Shown: positions 6,159 to 14,017, counted from the stretch's first letter. The stretch: DNA of 14,017 nt from JBLIRR01 sp049472395 (GCA_049472395.1 JBLIRR010000075.1:1-14017), one strand, 5' to 3'. Program-made: numbers and translations. The notes: generated by a model from the letters alone, not told the origin.

Positions 6159-7712
6159 ATGGATTTTCAATTACACAGACCCCATGGATATAGGGGAAAA
6201 GCAGATAAACACCTTAAAGATGCAATCAGAGCACTTAAATATACTCTTATAAAAGCTAGAAGGAGCCTTACTTATAATACCTTACGCCTTTCAGACAAAG
6301 AATTTGAAAATTTAGCAGCTGTCCTGGTTGAGTTTGCAGAAGATATTCATAATGATATAGGTATCTGGAAAAGTTATGAGCAATATAATCTTGAATATTT
6401 TAATACTACGCTGCCTGTTATTCTCAAGCCAAATGAGAGTAAAGAAGATAAGGAATTGCTTAAATACCGTGTGTGGCATCTTATGTGGGTTTTATGTACA
6501 GAATTCAATCCTGATATTATTCTGAAGCCAACACATAAGGATTTACTGATATTAGTAGAGCTGATTTCTGATTTTCTTCAAAGACAATTTTCTAAAATAC
6601 CAAAATATTCTACAATAAAAAAATTTCTTTCTCAGCCGAATCAATATGGCTGGGATGTGAAAAGAAAACTTGTCTGGCTGGGGCGGCATTCTTATCTATT
6701 CAGGTATAATTTCAATAACTATTATGTAGATACACAGTATAATGGCAAAATAGATATTCCAATAATTGACGATTTTATTTGTCAGCAAAACACCTGCTGG
6801 TCAGGGTTAGGGGTAATTGATATCTTGGCAGCCACTCTTAATATCTCTGAACAACAGCGAGCCGATTTACGGAGCTGGTATGAAAGGCATCTTGCAGCAT
6901 ATAAGATCTTAGCCATTAAAGGCCCCATCATGGAAGCAATGAATATAGTCAATGAGAAACCATATATCATTAGAGCTGGCGAACATAGCAGACAATTCAG
7001 GGCTCAACAATTGGTTGTAGGAAGCTTAGTTCCATGGAATAATGAATGGTACTGGTCAGGAAATCAATCTGTTTATAAAGATACAAATGAGAAGGTGATT
7101 CAGGAATTGAAAAATCACTTTCTTCAAAAGCCTAAAATAGCATATCGTTATTGCAAACAACTTGCTCAAAGAGCCAGAGAAAGCATGGAAAAATATTATA
7201 ATGAATTTGTTAAATATCATGGAGACGATCTTGTCAGCTATCCGGATGGACTTTCTATGACTGCTGATTTACAGAAAATATATCGGCTGCGATATGAATC
7301 TCAACCTAAAGAAGTTGTCTTAGATATCATGAAGAAGCATAATCTGTCTCACCCATGGCCTAATATCACATTTCCCAAAGATCTTATAGAGAGTGAGAAT
7401 GGAGTTGGCGTATACTTAAATCCTGATGAGGGTCTGGAGATTATGGTAGAATTCAACAGCTTTATTAACGGACTCAAGAAAAAAGGAATTAATCTGGATG
7501 AAGATGAGGTTGAAGCTATTCAAGGATTTATTTTTTCAGATAAAATTAGCCCTAAGGTTATAAAAAAGATAGTACAAAAATATGTTGATGAATCCATTGC
7601 ATCTGTATTCTATATTGATAAAAGCAACTGCAAATATTTTTTAGATTATTTATTACGCAGATATAAAGGGCATTATTATAGAAACAGGTATCCAGGTATT
7701 TCGTTTGTGTAA
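6159..7712 (+). CDS. Hypothetical protein, 517 residues
   Basis: The frame starts at an ATG six bases after GGAG (6149-6152) and is complete. I do not recognise the family with confidence. The protein has no signal peptide or membrane segment and is rich in charged helices, so it is probably cytosolic. Visible parts are a Lys/Arg-rich helical N-terminus (HLKDAIRALKYTLIKARRSL), a hydrophobic helical middle with RVWHLMWVLCTEF and RKLVWLGRHSYLFRYNF, then WSGLGVIDILAA and RSWYERHLAAY. A compact beta-rich stretch with paired aromatic residues (VVGSLVPWNNEWYWSGNQ, about 288-305) follows. The C-terminus is helical and ends in a basic YKGHYYRNRY patch. The beta-rich core flanked by helices recalls uncharacterised DUF-type proteins with a small barrel. 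It stands alone on this strand and converges on the secreted-protein gene 42 bases away. Confidence 0.8.
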   Translation: MDFQLHRPHGYRGKADKHLKDAIRALKYTLIKARRSLTYNTLRLSDKEFENLAAVLVEFAEDIHNDIGIWKSYEQYNLEYFNTTLPVILKPNESKEDKELLKYRVWHLMWVLCTEFNPDIILKPTHKDLLILVELISDFLQRQFSKIPKYSTIKKFLSQPNQYGWDVKRKLVWLGRHSYLFRYNFNNYYVDTQYNGKIDIPIIDDFICQQNTCWSGLGVIDILAATLNISEQQRADLRSWYERHLAAYKILAIKGPIMEAMNIVNEKPYIIRAGEHSRQFRAQQLVVGSLVPWNNEWYWSGNQSVYKDTNEKVIQELKNHFLQKPKIAYRYCKQLAQRARESMEKYYNEFVKYHGDDLVSYPDGLSMTADLQKIYRLRYESQPKEVVLDIMKKHNLSHPWPNITFPKDLIESENGVGVYLNPDEGLEIMVEFNSFINGLKKKGINLDEDEVEAIQGFIFSDKISPKVIKKIVQKYVDESIASVFYIDKSNCKYFLDYLLRRYKGHYYRNRYPGISFV

Positions 7713-7754
7713 AAATTCTTTTTGACAAATATTTTTCAAACCGGCTCCGGAAGA

Positions 7755-8387
7755 TCATTTATTTCTAGGAATGGCGGTAATCCCATCAAAATATGGAATT
7801 TGGGGAGAGAGTTCGGAAATATGATCACTTACGTTTAATTCCAGTTTTAATTCCTCACATAAATATTTGATTTCGTCTATTATTGCTTTATCCGGAAGAA
7901 TAAAATTCCCTGTTGCACCCTGTACCTGCTTTAACCAGCTTTCATCAATCCAAAAAATATATTCTCCTTCCGGAAGCTGCCCAAGTTTTGATTTGATGGA
8001 ATCTATATCACTTCCTATTGAAAGTATTTCTTCACTACTTTTAAGTCGATTAGTGCCGGGAAGTAAAGAAAAATACCATTCGTCACCTATCGGCCAACTA
8101 TATAATTCATAGCCTTTCATTAAATGTGGAAGATAATCAGTTTGTATATCATTAGTCTGGGGATTATTAAGGGTAGCTGGCTGACTCTGCTTGAAATATG
8201 GCGAATCCTGTAGATGTCCCGGTGCCCAATTTACAAATCTATAAGTATTCCCGCCTGGGCTATGAGCCTGTGTTGGGCTATCCCAAATCATCCAGTCCTG
8301 CCAATTATTCCAACTTGCATTAGGATTAGGGACAAAAGAAAAAAATAGCATTGACACTGATAGAACTAATGATTTATTCTTATTCAT
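7755..8387 (-). CDS. Exported Trp-rich protein of unknown function
   Basis: A 210-residue protein starting at an ATG seven bases after GGGAG. Residues 1-24 form a signal peptide, probably cut after NPNA. The mature N-terminus is rich in Trp and Asn (SWNNWQDWMIWDSP), followed by a linker of Pro, Gln and Asn. The centre carries KGYELYSW (91-98), then DEWYFSLLPGTNRLK (102-116) and LPEGEYIFW (138-146), a set of spaced motifs that I recall from small uncharacterised bacterial proteins but cannot tie to a named family. The C-terminus is helical (AIIDEIKYLCEELKLEL). It is the last of three minus-strand genes for exported proteins. Its Trp-rich start resembles the Trp-rich tail of the 939-residue neighbour (LWDNWPLSSS), hinting at related function. 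It has no Gly/Tyr repeats. Confidence 0.8.
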   Translation of the reverse strand: MNKNKSLVLSVSMLFFSFVPNPNASWNNWQDWMIWDSPTQAHSPGGNTYRFVNWAPGHLQDSPYFKQSQPATLNNPQTNDIQTDYLPHLMKGYELYSWPIGDEWYFSLLPGTNRLKSSEEILSIGSDIDSIKSKLGQLPEGEYIFWIDESWLKQVQGATGNFILPDKAIIDEIKYLCEELKLELNVSDHISELSPQIPYFDGITAIPRNK

Positions 8388-8489
8388 TTCTATACTCCCA
8401 ATTATATTGGGTAAGTCATTCTAATTCATTGAAATAGTATTAATAAAATCAATAAATTATAGCATAAATTAAAGAATATATAATAAAGA

Positions 8490-8519
8490 AGGCAGAGTCC
8501 TTATCTATCGACTCTGCCT
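8490..8519 (-). terminator. Terminator after the 596-residue secreted protein gene
   Basis: On the minus strand AGGCAGAGTC and GACTCTGCCT form a perfect ten-base-pair stem around a ten-base loop (8500-8509), followed by a T-rich tract (TTCTTTATT). It begins 31 bases after the stop of the gene at 8551-10341, the right place for an intrinsic terminator. It separates that gene from the 210-residue protein gene, which therefore needs its own promoter. Confidence 0.75.
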
Positions 8520-8550
8520 CATTGATTATAAGCAGTAAATTTACTTGTAT

Positions 8551-10341
8551 TTAAAGGCCTTCACGTTTATAAGGAACAGAAGAAGTATCATACATTTTCA
8601 GTGGGGGAGGAGCAGAAAAACCCACAAATGCGCTTCCTCTCGACGGAGAGATGAATGATGCAGTGACATAAGGCGAGGAACTCTGAGCACTCCCTAAATT
8701 AATTTCACCTACATACAATCCACCCTCTATATTAATTTCACTAATATGGACTACAGGCCCAGACATAAGCATAGGAGATTGTATCGGGGGTGGGTAGCTT
8801 CTACCATAACCTCCATAAAATCCATATCCATAGGAAGGATAAGGGCTATACCCGCCATATCCATATAAAGAAGTGTAAGGGCTATACCCAATATACCCAC
8901 CATACCCATATAAAGAAGGAACGCCATATTCTTCTAAGACAGGCATATCATATCCTCCCGCATACATTCGAATAAGAAGATCTATGTTCGCAGTCATGGA
9001 TATATCTATAGGATTTGATATATCAAAGATATTTATTTTTTCACCGATATTGTGATAGAGCTTTTCATTAACTAAATAAAGACCCATTCCACCACCATCT
9101 TCATCCCGGGGGGTGGTGTATACGTCTTCAGTCACTTTTTCAGTTTTTACTAAATAAGGATTTTCCAGATTCGATATTTTAAAAATAGTGATTTTGCTCC
9201 CCTCCCCATCGCGGGTAAGAATATACGCATAATGATCTTTTATGACTATCAATTCATGCCCCCAATTTGGAGTACCCGGTCTCCCTTTCATCTCAACAGA
9301 AGAAGATACTATTTGGGGGTGCTCAGGATTACTGACATCAATAATCTCTAAGACAGAAGATGACTCTTCATTAGACTCAAAAACATCAAGGTCTGTTTCG
9401 CCGGATGCCTGGACTACTGCAAAAAGAGTGGCTCCATCTACAACAATATTCGTTTTTCCTTCTTTTATACCGCCCAAATTACAGGTACCGCTCAAAAAGA
9501 TATTCGAGGGATTTGATGTATTCACAATAAGAATTTCCTGGTTCTCCGTATCTGCGTTTATGCCAGCAAGATAAAGATAATTTGGCACAGAGACCATATC
9601 GTAAATTTGATAATTGATTGTCAACAAATTCAGTACATTTTCATTTTCATCCATCCCTTCAGGATTCGTTATATCTAAGGAATAGAGTGCTGTTTTGCCG
9701 TCGTAGCGATAAGTCACGCTCAGGTAAAGCACATTGCTTTCAACAGCCATACCACTAACAAAAAACATAGGTATCCCCTCTTCAGTGATAGGATTGGACA
9801 AGTCCAGCATGCTTACCAGTTGAGGATTCTCTTTATCAAAGACATCTACGATATATACCCGTACCATCTCATCATCAAAACCCATAGTGCCGATTATAGC
9901 AAGATTATCCCGAACAAAAATTGTATGCGGCAAATAGTCATTTATTAGCGGGCCTCCTTCAAATAGCCTGATATCGGAAATATATTCATAATCATCCTCA
10001 ACGGAAGTTTGAAAAATTACTAAATCACAGGTGTATGATAGGCCTCTAAGAGGATTTGACTGAAATTGAATAAGCGAATATACATAGTCTTTATCTACAG
10101 CTAAATCCGAACAGGTCGATTTGGAACTCCATCCTCCCGTTCCTATAAAAGATGGCGAATAGATAGGCACTACCGGATAACTTCCGGGAAGCACTGGTTG
10201 ATATTGAGATGTATATGTTGGGTACATTGGCGGATATTGAATGGGTGCATAATATGAATACCCTTTAGAGGTGAGGAATAGTAAAGAAAAAATAAAAAGA
10301 AAAACCATGAAAAAATTTTTATATTTATTCATAATTTTCAT
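8551..10341 (-). CDS. Secreted LVIVD-repeat protein with Gly/Tyr-rich segment
   Basis: A 596-residue exported protein; GGAG seven bases before the ATG at 10341 fixes the start, and the second Met three codons later is less well placed. A signal peptide (about 1-29) is followed by a Pro/Tyr linker (31-63). Then come LVIVD-type beta-propeller blades, recognised by the repeating strand-D-x-S/x-NP pattern: YIVDVFDKENPQLV (163-176), LYSLDITNPEG (219-229), ILIVNTSNPSN (270-280), LEIIDVSNPEHPQIV (331-345), ITIFKISNLENPYLV (384-398) and INIFDISNPIDI (436-447). Residues 472-516 are Gly/Tyr/Pro-rich (repeats of LYGYGGY and SPY). The C-terminus has HISEINIEGGLYVGEINLG (532-550) and a FIS strand (563-565). 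The 939-residue neighbour shares this plan and C-terminal domain, so the two are paralogues. No catalytic motif is evident; a surface, adhesive or matrix role is inference. Confidence 0.88.
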   Translation of the reverse strand: MKIMNKYKNFFMVFLFIFSLLFLTSKGYSYYAPIQYPPMYPTYTSQYQPVLPGSYPVVPIYSPSFIGTGGWSSKSTCSDLAVDKDYVYSLIQFQSNPLRGLSYTCDLVIFQTSVEDDYEYISDIRLFEGGPLINDYLPHTIFVRDNLAIIGTMGFDDEMVRVYIVDVFDKENPQLVSMLDLSNPITEEGIPMFFVSGMAVESNVLYLSVTYRYDGKTALYSLDITNPEGMDENENVLNLLTINYQIYDMVSVPNYLYLAGINADTENQEILIVNTSNPSNIFLSGTCNLGGIKEGKTNIVVDGATLFAVVQASGETDLDVFESNEESSSVLEIIDVSNPEHPQIVSSSVEMKGRPGTPNWGHELIVIKDHYAYILTRDGEGSKITIFKISNLENPYLVKTEKVTEDVYTTPRDEDGGGMGLYLVNEKLYHNIGEKINIFDISNPIDISMTANIDLLIRMYAGGYDMPVLEEYGVPSLYGYGGYIGYSPYTSLYGYGGYSPYPSYGYGFYGGYGRSYPPPIQSPMLMSGPVVHISEINIEGGLYVGEINLGSAQSSSPYVTASFISPSRGSAFVGFSAPPPLKMYDTSSVPYKREGL

Positions 10342-10445
10342 AATTGATCTCCACCATAATTTTGGAATAAATTATTAAAATTTATATATTTATTGCAATA
10401 ATGGCGCCATGGATTCAGATTATCCATAATAAAACATAATACAAT

Positions 10446-10451
10446 ATTATA
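10446..10451 (-). promoter_or_regulatory. -10 box candidate for the 596-residue gene
   Basis: On the minus strand TATAAT preceded by TGT gives an extended -10 element. It lies downstream of the hairpin ending the 939-residue gene and about 105 bases upstream of the start at 10341. No good -35 is seen at the usual distance. Its position supports separate transcription of the two paralogues. Confidence 0.4.
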
Positions 10452-10493
10452 ACAATAACATGTGTTTGCCTTTTCTTAACATTTCTAGTAAAT

Positions 10494-10531
10494 TCTGAGG
10501 CGCTTTCAGAAAAATATGAAGGCGCCTCAGA
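10494..10531 (-). terminator. Hairpin after the 939-residue secreted protein gene
   Basis: TCTGAGGCGC and GCGCCTCAGA form a perfect ten-base-pair stem, which can extend inward by TTCA/TGAA after one mismatch. On the minus strand it starts 23 bases after the stop codon at 10554. The downstream sequence (ATTTACTAG) has only a short T-run, so it may work as a weak terminator or as an mRNA-stabilising 3' hairpin. The matching placement behind the paralogous gene supports a 3'-end role. Confidence 0.6.
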
Positions 10532-10553
10532 TACTACAAAATTTTTAAGATTA

Positions 10554-13373
10554 TTACCATATCCAAGAATTCGGAGTGGAAGATGATAACGGCCAATTAT
10601 CCCACAAAGAAGAGGATGCTTTATTCTGTGTGCCAATCCATGATGTCGTATTGTTCACGCCGGTATTTAATTGGTTTTTTCCTGAATCATTGGTTGAACC
10701 GGTGTTTTCAGGCAATGCCTCATTATTAGAGGATGTTGTACCTTGGGGGGGATATGTTACGCTCTCCCTTAAAGGCTCCATATCAGAAATGAACATTATG
10801 GAAAGTCTGGGTATAGTGCTGGACGGTTCACTGTTAATAGTAAGTGTGCCTATATGGACTCCACCCTCGATATTAATTGCACCTATCCGGATGGTAGGTT
10901 CGGGTATACCTGCTGGAGATACTGCTGTATGCATATAACTTCCATATCCGCCATATCCCCCATAAGGATAGGTGATTGCAGAAGGATATGTGCCGGAAGA
11001 AATAGTGGATATCGGGTACGAAGGAGCTAAACCGGGAGGTATTCCAAGACCGGCTAATACCGGATACGAAGTAGCTAAACCAGAGGTTATGCCAAGGCCA
11101 CCAACACCATAATAACTGGGATATCCAGAAGGTTGTGGAATACTTGAATAACTCCCATAAAGGCCACTACCGTATAGGCTGCTGCCATAGATCCCGCCAT
11201 ACACGCCGCCATAACTACTGCCATACATTCCATACATTCCACCATAAAGCCCGCCGCCATAAAGCTGGCCACTATATGGTGCGCCATATATGCCCCCATA
11301 AAGTCCGCCACCATATATCCCACCGTAAAGGCTGCCGCCATATATCCCGCCATAACTACTGCCATACATTCCATACATCCCGCCATAAAGGCTGCTGCCA
11401 TAAATTCCACCATAAATGCCAGGTCCAGGTTCCTGTATAGGGTAGTATGGGTATCCATAGGGTCCGGGACCTCCATAAATTACCGGCATACTAATTTCTG
11501 CGGTTATTACATAAGGATTTTCCTGATAATCTGACACTATTTCATCAAGACCTGCTGATCCTGGGAATGTTAAATAAAAAGTTCGCAAACCACGATCTTT
11601 CTTAATATCTTCCACGGGATAGTCGTAATCTTCTGTGGACAATGGTGGAGCGGATGCACCGTATGGTACATAGTATGATAAATTTCTCGTATTAGGGTAC
11701 TCAATCTTATATACACCATATTTACGGTTTAAAGCATCCAAAGAAGGGATGCCAAACAGGGCAATATCCCCCTCAGCGCTTTGCTCAGTATGGATATTAA
11801 ACAGCTCGGCCACATCAAGCTTCAGGACTAACGTAAGCATTTCAGGTGACCTTTCTCCAATTATTCCAATTGAGACAGGGTTTAGTGGGTCTGCTATCGA
11901 AACAATATTTATAGAATTTCCATCATCTACTTTGCCAACTTCAGACAATAAAAGGTAATCACCACAGATGGCTACAAAACCAGAAGCATAATATGAATAC
12001 CACGAACTGTTTGAGAAAATATATTCAGAAAGATAGCTTGATACAATAGCGGGATTGCTCGAGTCGGAAACATCAATTACAAGCAGCCCATTTTCTTTAT
12101 CACGCAGATACACATAACCATCCTTAACAATTATTATATTATTCTCTAGCTGCAAACCACCATAATAAGAATCAGTTAATGGATATGGGGTTTCAAGCAG
12201 GCTTACAAATTCCGGAGCGGTTGGAGTGCTGATATCAAATATCTGGAGTCCAAAACCTTTTGAGGCCGTATATAAATTATCCCCTTCTTTTACTAGTTGG
12301 CCTCCATTTCCATATGCAGTGAGTGAATTAATTTCCAAAATATCAGTAGGAGATGAAATATCAAGGACATAGATTTTTGATTCATAGATGATTGAATCAC
12401 TACTAGCCATAGAAGAAACAAGAAGATAGGCAATATTATCAGAGACGAGAAGATCCACATTAGCGGGAACGCATGCAAGTTGCAATCTAGCTACGCCAAT
12501 GACCTTAGCATCATGAGGATTTGCTATATCAATTGTAACAATAACCGCACTATTGTCAGGGGGAGAGGAAGAATAAGAAGTAACATCGGTCTGAGAAGGG
12601 GCATATGCTTCAATCCCTGTATCATTATTCTCAACTGTATTATTTTCAGGCTGGGAAAGGGGTAAATAAGCATCAGCCTCAGATGGATATTCATTTGCAG
12701 GCGGTTCAGGATAAGAAGCTCCATAGAAAATAATATAGGCGCGGTTATCTGTTACTTTTAGCAACTGTGGGAAAAATGTCTCGCTTTCATCTACTTTTAC
12801 AGAATTAAAAATATCGATAAGGGGCATGCTTTTTGTGATTACAAGATTTTTATTGTCTTGTATTTTATAGATGGAAAAATTTACCTCTTCCGAGGTAATG
12901 GAAAAGTGCTCGGAAGTATCAAAATTAGCATCCACTTCATTTTTAAGCACGTATACGTATTCACCAGAGATAATCATATAATATTGTGGACCACCCCATA
13001 AATCCAAATCCGGACCCATGTCCATATCACCTATTAACATTGGCTCCATCGGATTAGAGAAATCTATGGCTCTGAGCATATTTTGCGAATCCGGAGATTG
13101 AGAAGAGCTGTCAGATGAAGGTGTTGTAAAAGCAGGTGGCATCATAGTCTTTGTCACTGGTATATAAAGGATATTTCCAACCGCTGTTACTCCGCCAAAA
13201 TGGGTTATTACTTCCCCCTGATTCTGATCATCTATATATAATTCAGGCGTAAGCGGGGCCATCTCCATAGAGCTATCCACAGAATAATAATACTGACATT
13301 GTGCGAAATGTCCTGAAAATATTACCACAATAGCAAAAATAAAGCAGGTTAATAGCACATAAAAATTTTTCAT
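10554..13373 (-). CDS. Large secreted LVIVD-repeat protein with YGG repeats
   Basis: A 939-residue exported protein; GGAG six bases before the ATG fixes the start. The signal peptide covers about 1-25. The propeller region has LVIVD-type blades at RAIDFSNPMEPMLIG (101-115), VIVTIDIANPHDAKVIG (277-293), IYVLDISSPTDI (334-345), GLQIFDISTPTAPEFV (375-390), GLLVIDVSDSSNPAIV (429-444) and INIVSIADPLNPVSIG (488-503). A disordered Ser/Pro/Asn insert lies at 220-275. Residues 631-742 are a YGG-type repeat block (units like GGIYG and SSLYG), followed by a Gly/Pro/Tyr segment to 812. The C-terminal domain IRIGAINIEGGVHIGTLTI (828-846) with FIS (861-863) matches the 596-residue paralogue. The last 70 residues are Ser/Asn/Thr-rich and end in Trp residues (LWDNWPL, SWIW). 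It is probably an extracellular or cell-surface protein; function is not known. Confidence 0.9.
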   Translation of the reverse strand: MKNFYVLLTCFIFAIVVIFSGHFAQCQYYYSVDSSMEMAPLTPELYIDDQNQGEVITHFGGVTAVGNILYIPVTKTMMPPAFTTPSSDSSSQSPDSQNMLRAIDFSNPMEPMLIGDMDMGPDLDLWGGPQYYMIISGEYVYVLKNEVDANFDTSEHFSITSEEVNFSIYKIQDNKNLVITKSMPLIDIFNSVKVDESETFFPQLLKVTDNRAYIIFYGASYPEPPANEYPSEADAYLPLSQPENNTVENNDTGIEAYAPSQTDVTSYSSSPPDNSAVIVTIDIANPHDAKVIGVARLQLACVPANVDLLVSDNIAYLLVSSMASSDSIIYESKIYVLDISSPTDILEINSLTAYGNGGQLVKEGDNLYTASKGFGLQIFDISTPTAPEFVSLLETPYPLTDSYYGGLQLENNIIIVKDGYVYLRDKENGLLVIDVSDSSNPAIVSSYLSEYIFSNSSWYSYYASGFVAICGDYLLLSEVGKVDDGNSINIVSIADPLNPVSIGIIGERSPEMLTLVLKLDVAELFNIHTEQSAEGDIALFGIPSLDALNRKYGVYKIEYPNTRNLSYYVPYGASAPPLSTEDYDYPVEDIKKDRGLRTFYLTFPGSAGLDEIVSDYQENPYVITAEISMPVIYGGPGPYGYPYYPIQEPGPGIYGGIYGSSLYGGMYGMYGSSYGGIYGGSLYGGIYGGGLYGGIYGAPYSGQLYGGGLYGGMYGMYGSSYGGVYGGIYGSSLYGSGLYGSYSSIPQPSGYPSYYGVGGLGITSGLATSYPVLAGLGIPPGLAPSYPISTISSGTYPSAITYPYGGYGGYGSYMHTAVSPAGIPEPTIRIGAINIEGGVHIGTLTINSEPSSTIPRLSIMFISDMEPLRESVTYPPQGTTSSNNEALPENTGSTNDSGKNQLNTGVNNTTSWIGTQNKASSSLWDNWPLSSSTPNSWIW
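11148..11483 (-). repeat. Gly/Tyr codon-repeat tract in the 939-residue gene
   Basis: This tract encodes residues 631-742, mainly short units of G-G-x-Y-G with x being I, L or M. It contains a longer internal duplication: LYGGMYGMYGSSYGG occurs twice, 47 residues apart (DNA 11205-11249 and 11346-11390), with only three base differences over 45 bases. This points to recent expansion by slippage or unequal exchange. The long antisense frames over this block are by-products of the repeat. Confidence 0.85.
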
Positions 13374-13884
13374 TCTACTCTCCTAACTAACACTGGATTT
13401 TTTATTTAAGCGTTAAATAATTAAATAATGATACTCCTCAGAATTAAAATCCTTCCTAAATTTATAAGTGCCCCCTCCCTTCTTTTTTAGTATATGTGAA
13501 CAATACCTTATTCCTATTTTTTGATTCCCTTTCTTTATTTATATTCTCAATCATTATACTCTAGTAATCATACTCTTTTTTTAATAAAAATATAATCCTA
13601 AGTATAAATATTATAACTCTTTTTAAAAGATAAAGCTTTTAAATTTGATTCTCACTATTTTTTCTAGGAAATAATTCTTCTATGTTGTCTATTGTCAAAA
13701 TTACATCCAGCTAAAAAAATGAACTTTAATTGAGAGAATTTCAGAAAATTTATTATCGAAACGAAAAAATTTAAAGAATAAAACACACCTATATGACAAG
13801 AATAATCGCACAAAACATAAAAGAGAGCAGGACTATCAGCCAAGAACGAAGCTTATTAAGGGAATTTACTCTTTTATAATTGAC
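13374..13884. other. AT-rich noncoding region upstream of the secreted locus
   Basis: About 510 bases separate the 939-residue gene from the transposase end, and no gene is visible on either strand. The DNA is very AT-rich. On the minus strand three spaced copies of a GAGTAT-like motif occur (GAGTATGAT at 13567-13575, GAGTATAAT at 13553-13561, and GAGAATAT at 13541-13548). They could hold the promoter or an operator of the 939-residue gene, but no convincing -35/-10 pair could be chosen. The left end of the insertion sequence probably falls between about 13790 and 13880; TGACAAGAATAATCGCAC near 13794 is a possible end, unconfirmed. Confidence 0.35.
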
Positions 13885-14017
13885 TTAAGCAGCTTTTTGC
13901 CATTCGTATTTATGTTGCAGACCACCCAGTCTGGGAATAAGTATCACCTTAGCCGAGGCTGATGGCTTGTGCTGTACTTCACGACCTTTTGGTGTGTTTC
14001 TATCAAGAGATAGATGG
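13885..14017 (-). CDS. Integrase-core transposase, C-terminal end only
   Basis: A minus-strand frame enters from the window edge and ends at TAA (13885-13887), giving 43 visible residues. It starts HLSLDRNTPKGREVQ, the region after the last catalytic residue of rve-type (DDE) integrases where short-chain transposases carry an H-x-S-L-x-x-x-TP motif. It ends ILIPRLGGLQHKYEWQKAA, close to the GGLHHRYEWR-type tail that I recall from IS3/IS481-like transposases. No catalytic residue is in view, so the family stays open. The gene runs toward the secreted-protein locus and marks an insertion sequence there. Confidence 0.72.
   Translation of the reverse strand, partial: HLSLDRNTPKGREVQHKPSASAKVILIPRLGGLQHKYEWQKAA

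Noticed and set aside
7721..7740. Possible bidirectional terminator TTTGA/TCAAA between the 517- and 210-residue genes
   Set aside because: Only five A/T-rich base pairs plus a short imperfect inner stem; too weak to call.
8790..8975. Plus-strand His/Lys-rich frame
   Set aside because: Antisense shadow of the Gly/Tyr-rich tract in the 596-residue gene.
11087..11476. Long Met/Ala-rich minus-strand frame and the His-rich plus-strand frame opposite (11135-11440)
   Set aside because: Both are alternative-frame products of the YGG codon repeat, not genes.
11148..11483. CRISPR-like array
   Set aside because: The repeats are in-frame protein repeats without unique spacers or a regular repeat-spacer period.

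Overview
This is a 14 kb, mostly AT-rich bacterial window with five full-length protein genes that read clearly, one of unknown function, two genes cut by the window edges, and several decayed or mobile remnants. The exported proteins have ordinary Sec signal peptides, and the genes carry strong Shine-Dalgarno sites. No ribosomal or other good marker gene is present, so the host cannot be fixed. The mix (PAS histidine kinase, class III cyclase remnant, group II intron, secreted LVIVD proteins, moderate to low GC) would suit an environmental Gram-negative such as an anammox-type Planctomycetota or a Desulfobacterota/Nitrospirota relative. That is a guess.

Left part (1-4835). The 3' end of a PAS-domain sensor gene is followed after 35 bases by a complete cytosolic PAS histidine kinase. 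Then, on the minus strand, come an exported rhodanese-fold protein that has lost the catalytic cysteine, and a complete Enzyme I of the PEP phosphotransferase system with its own promoter and no HPr or sugar permease nearby.

Middle (4858-6158). This stretch has no intact gene. On the minus strand it holds what looks like an ORF-less (about 780 nt) group II intron, with recognisable domain V and VI hairpins at one end and a GTGCG 5' end at the other. Next to it is a fragment of a class III adenylate/guanylate cyclase domain. It reads as a scar region.

Right part (6159-13373). A 517-residue protein of unknown function lies on the plus strand. Facing it are three minus-strand genes for exported proteins: a 210-residue Trp-rich protein and two large paralogues (596 and 939 residues). 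Each paralogue is built as signal peptide, then LVIVD-type beta-propeller repeats, then a Gly/Tyr-rich low-complexity segment, then a conserved INIEGG-containing C-terminal domain. Each is followed by a long hairpin, so they are probably separate transcripts of one locus. This pair is the most distinctive content of the window and may form part of an extracellular or surface matrix.

Right edge. After about 500 bases of AT-rich noncoding DNA, the C-terminus of an integrase-type transposase enters on the minus strand (13885-14017), so the secreted-protein locus borders an insertion sequence.
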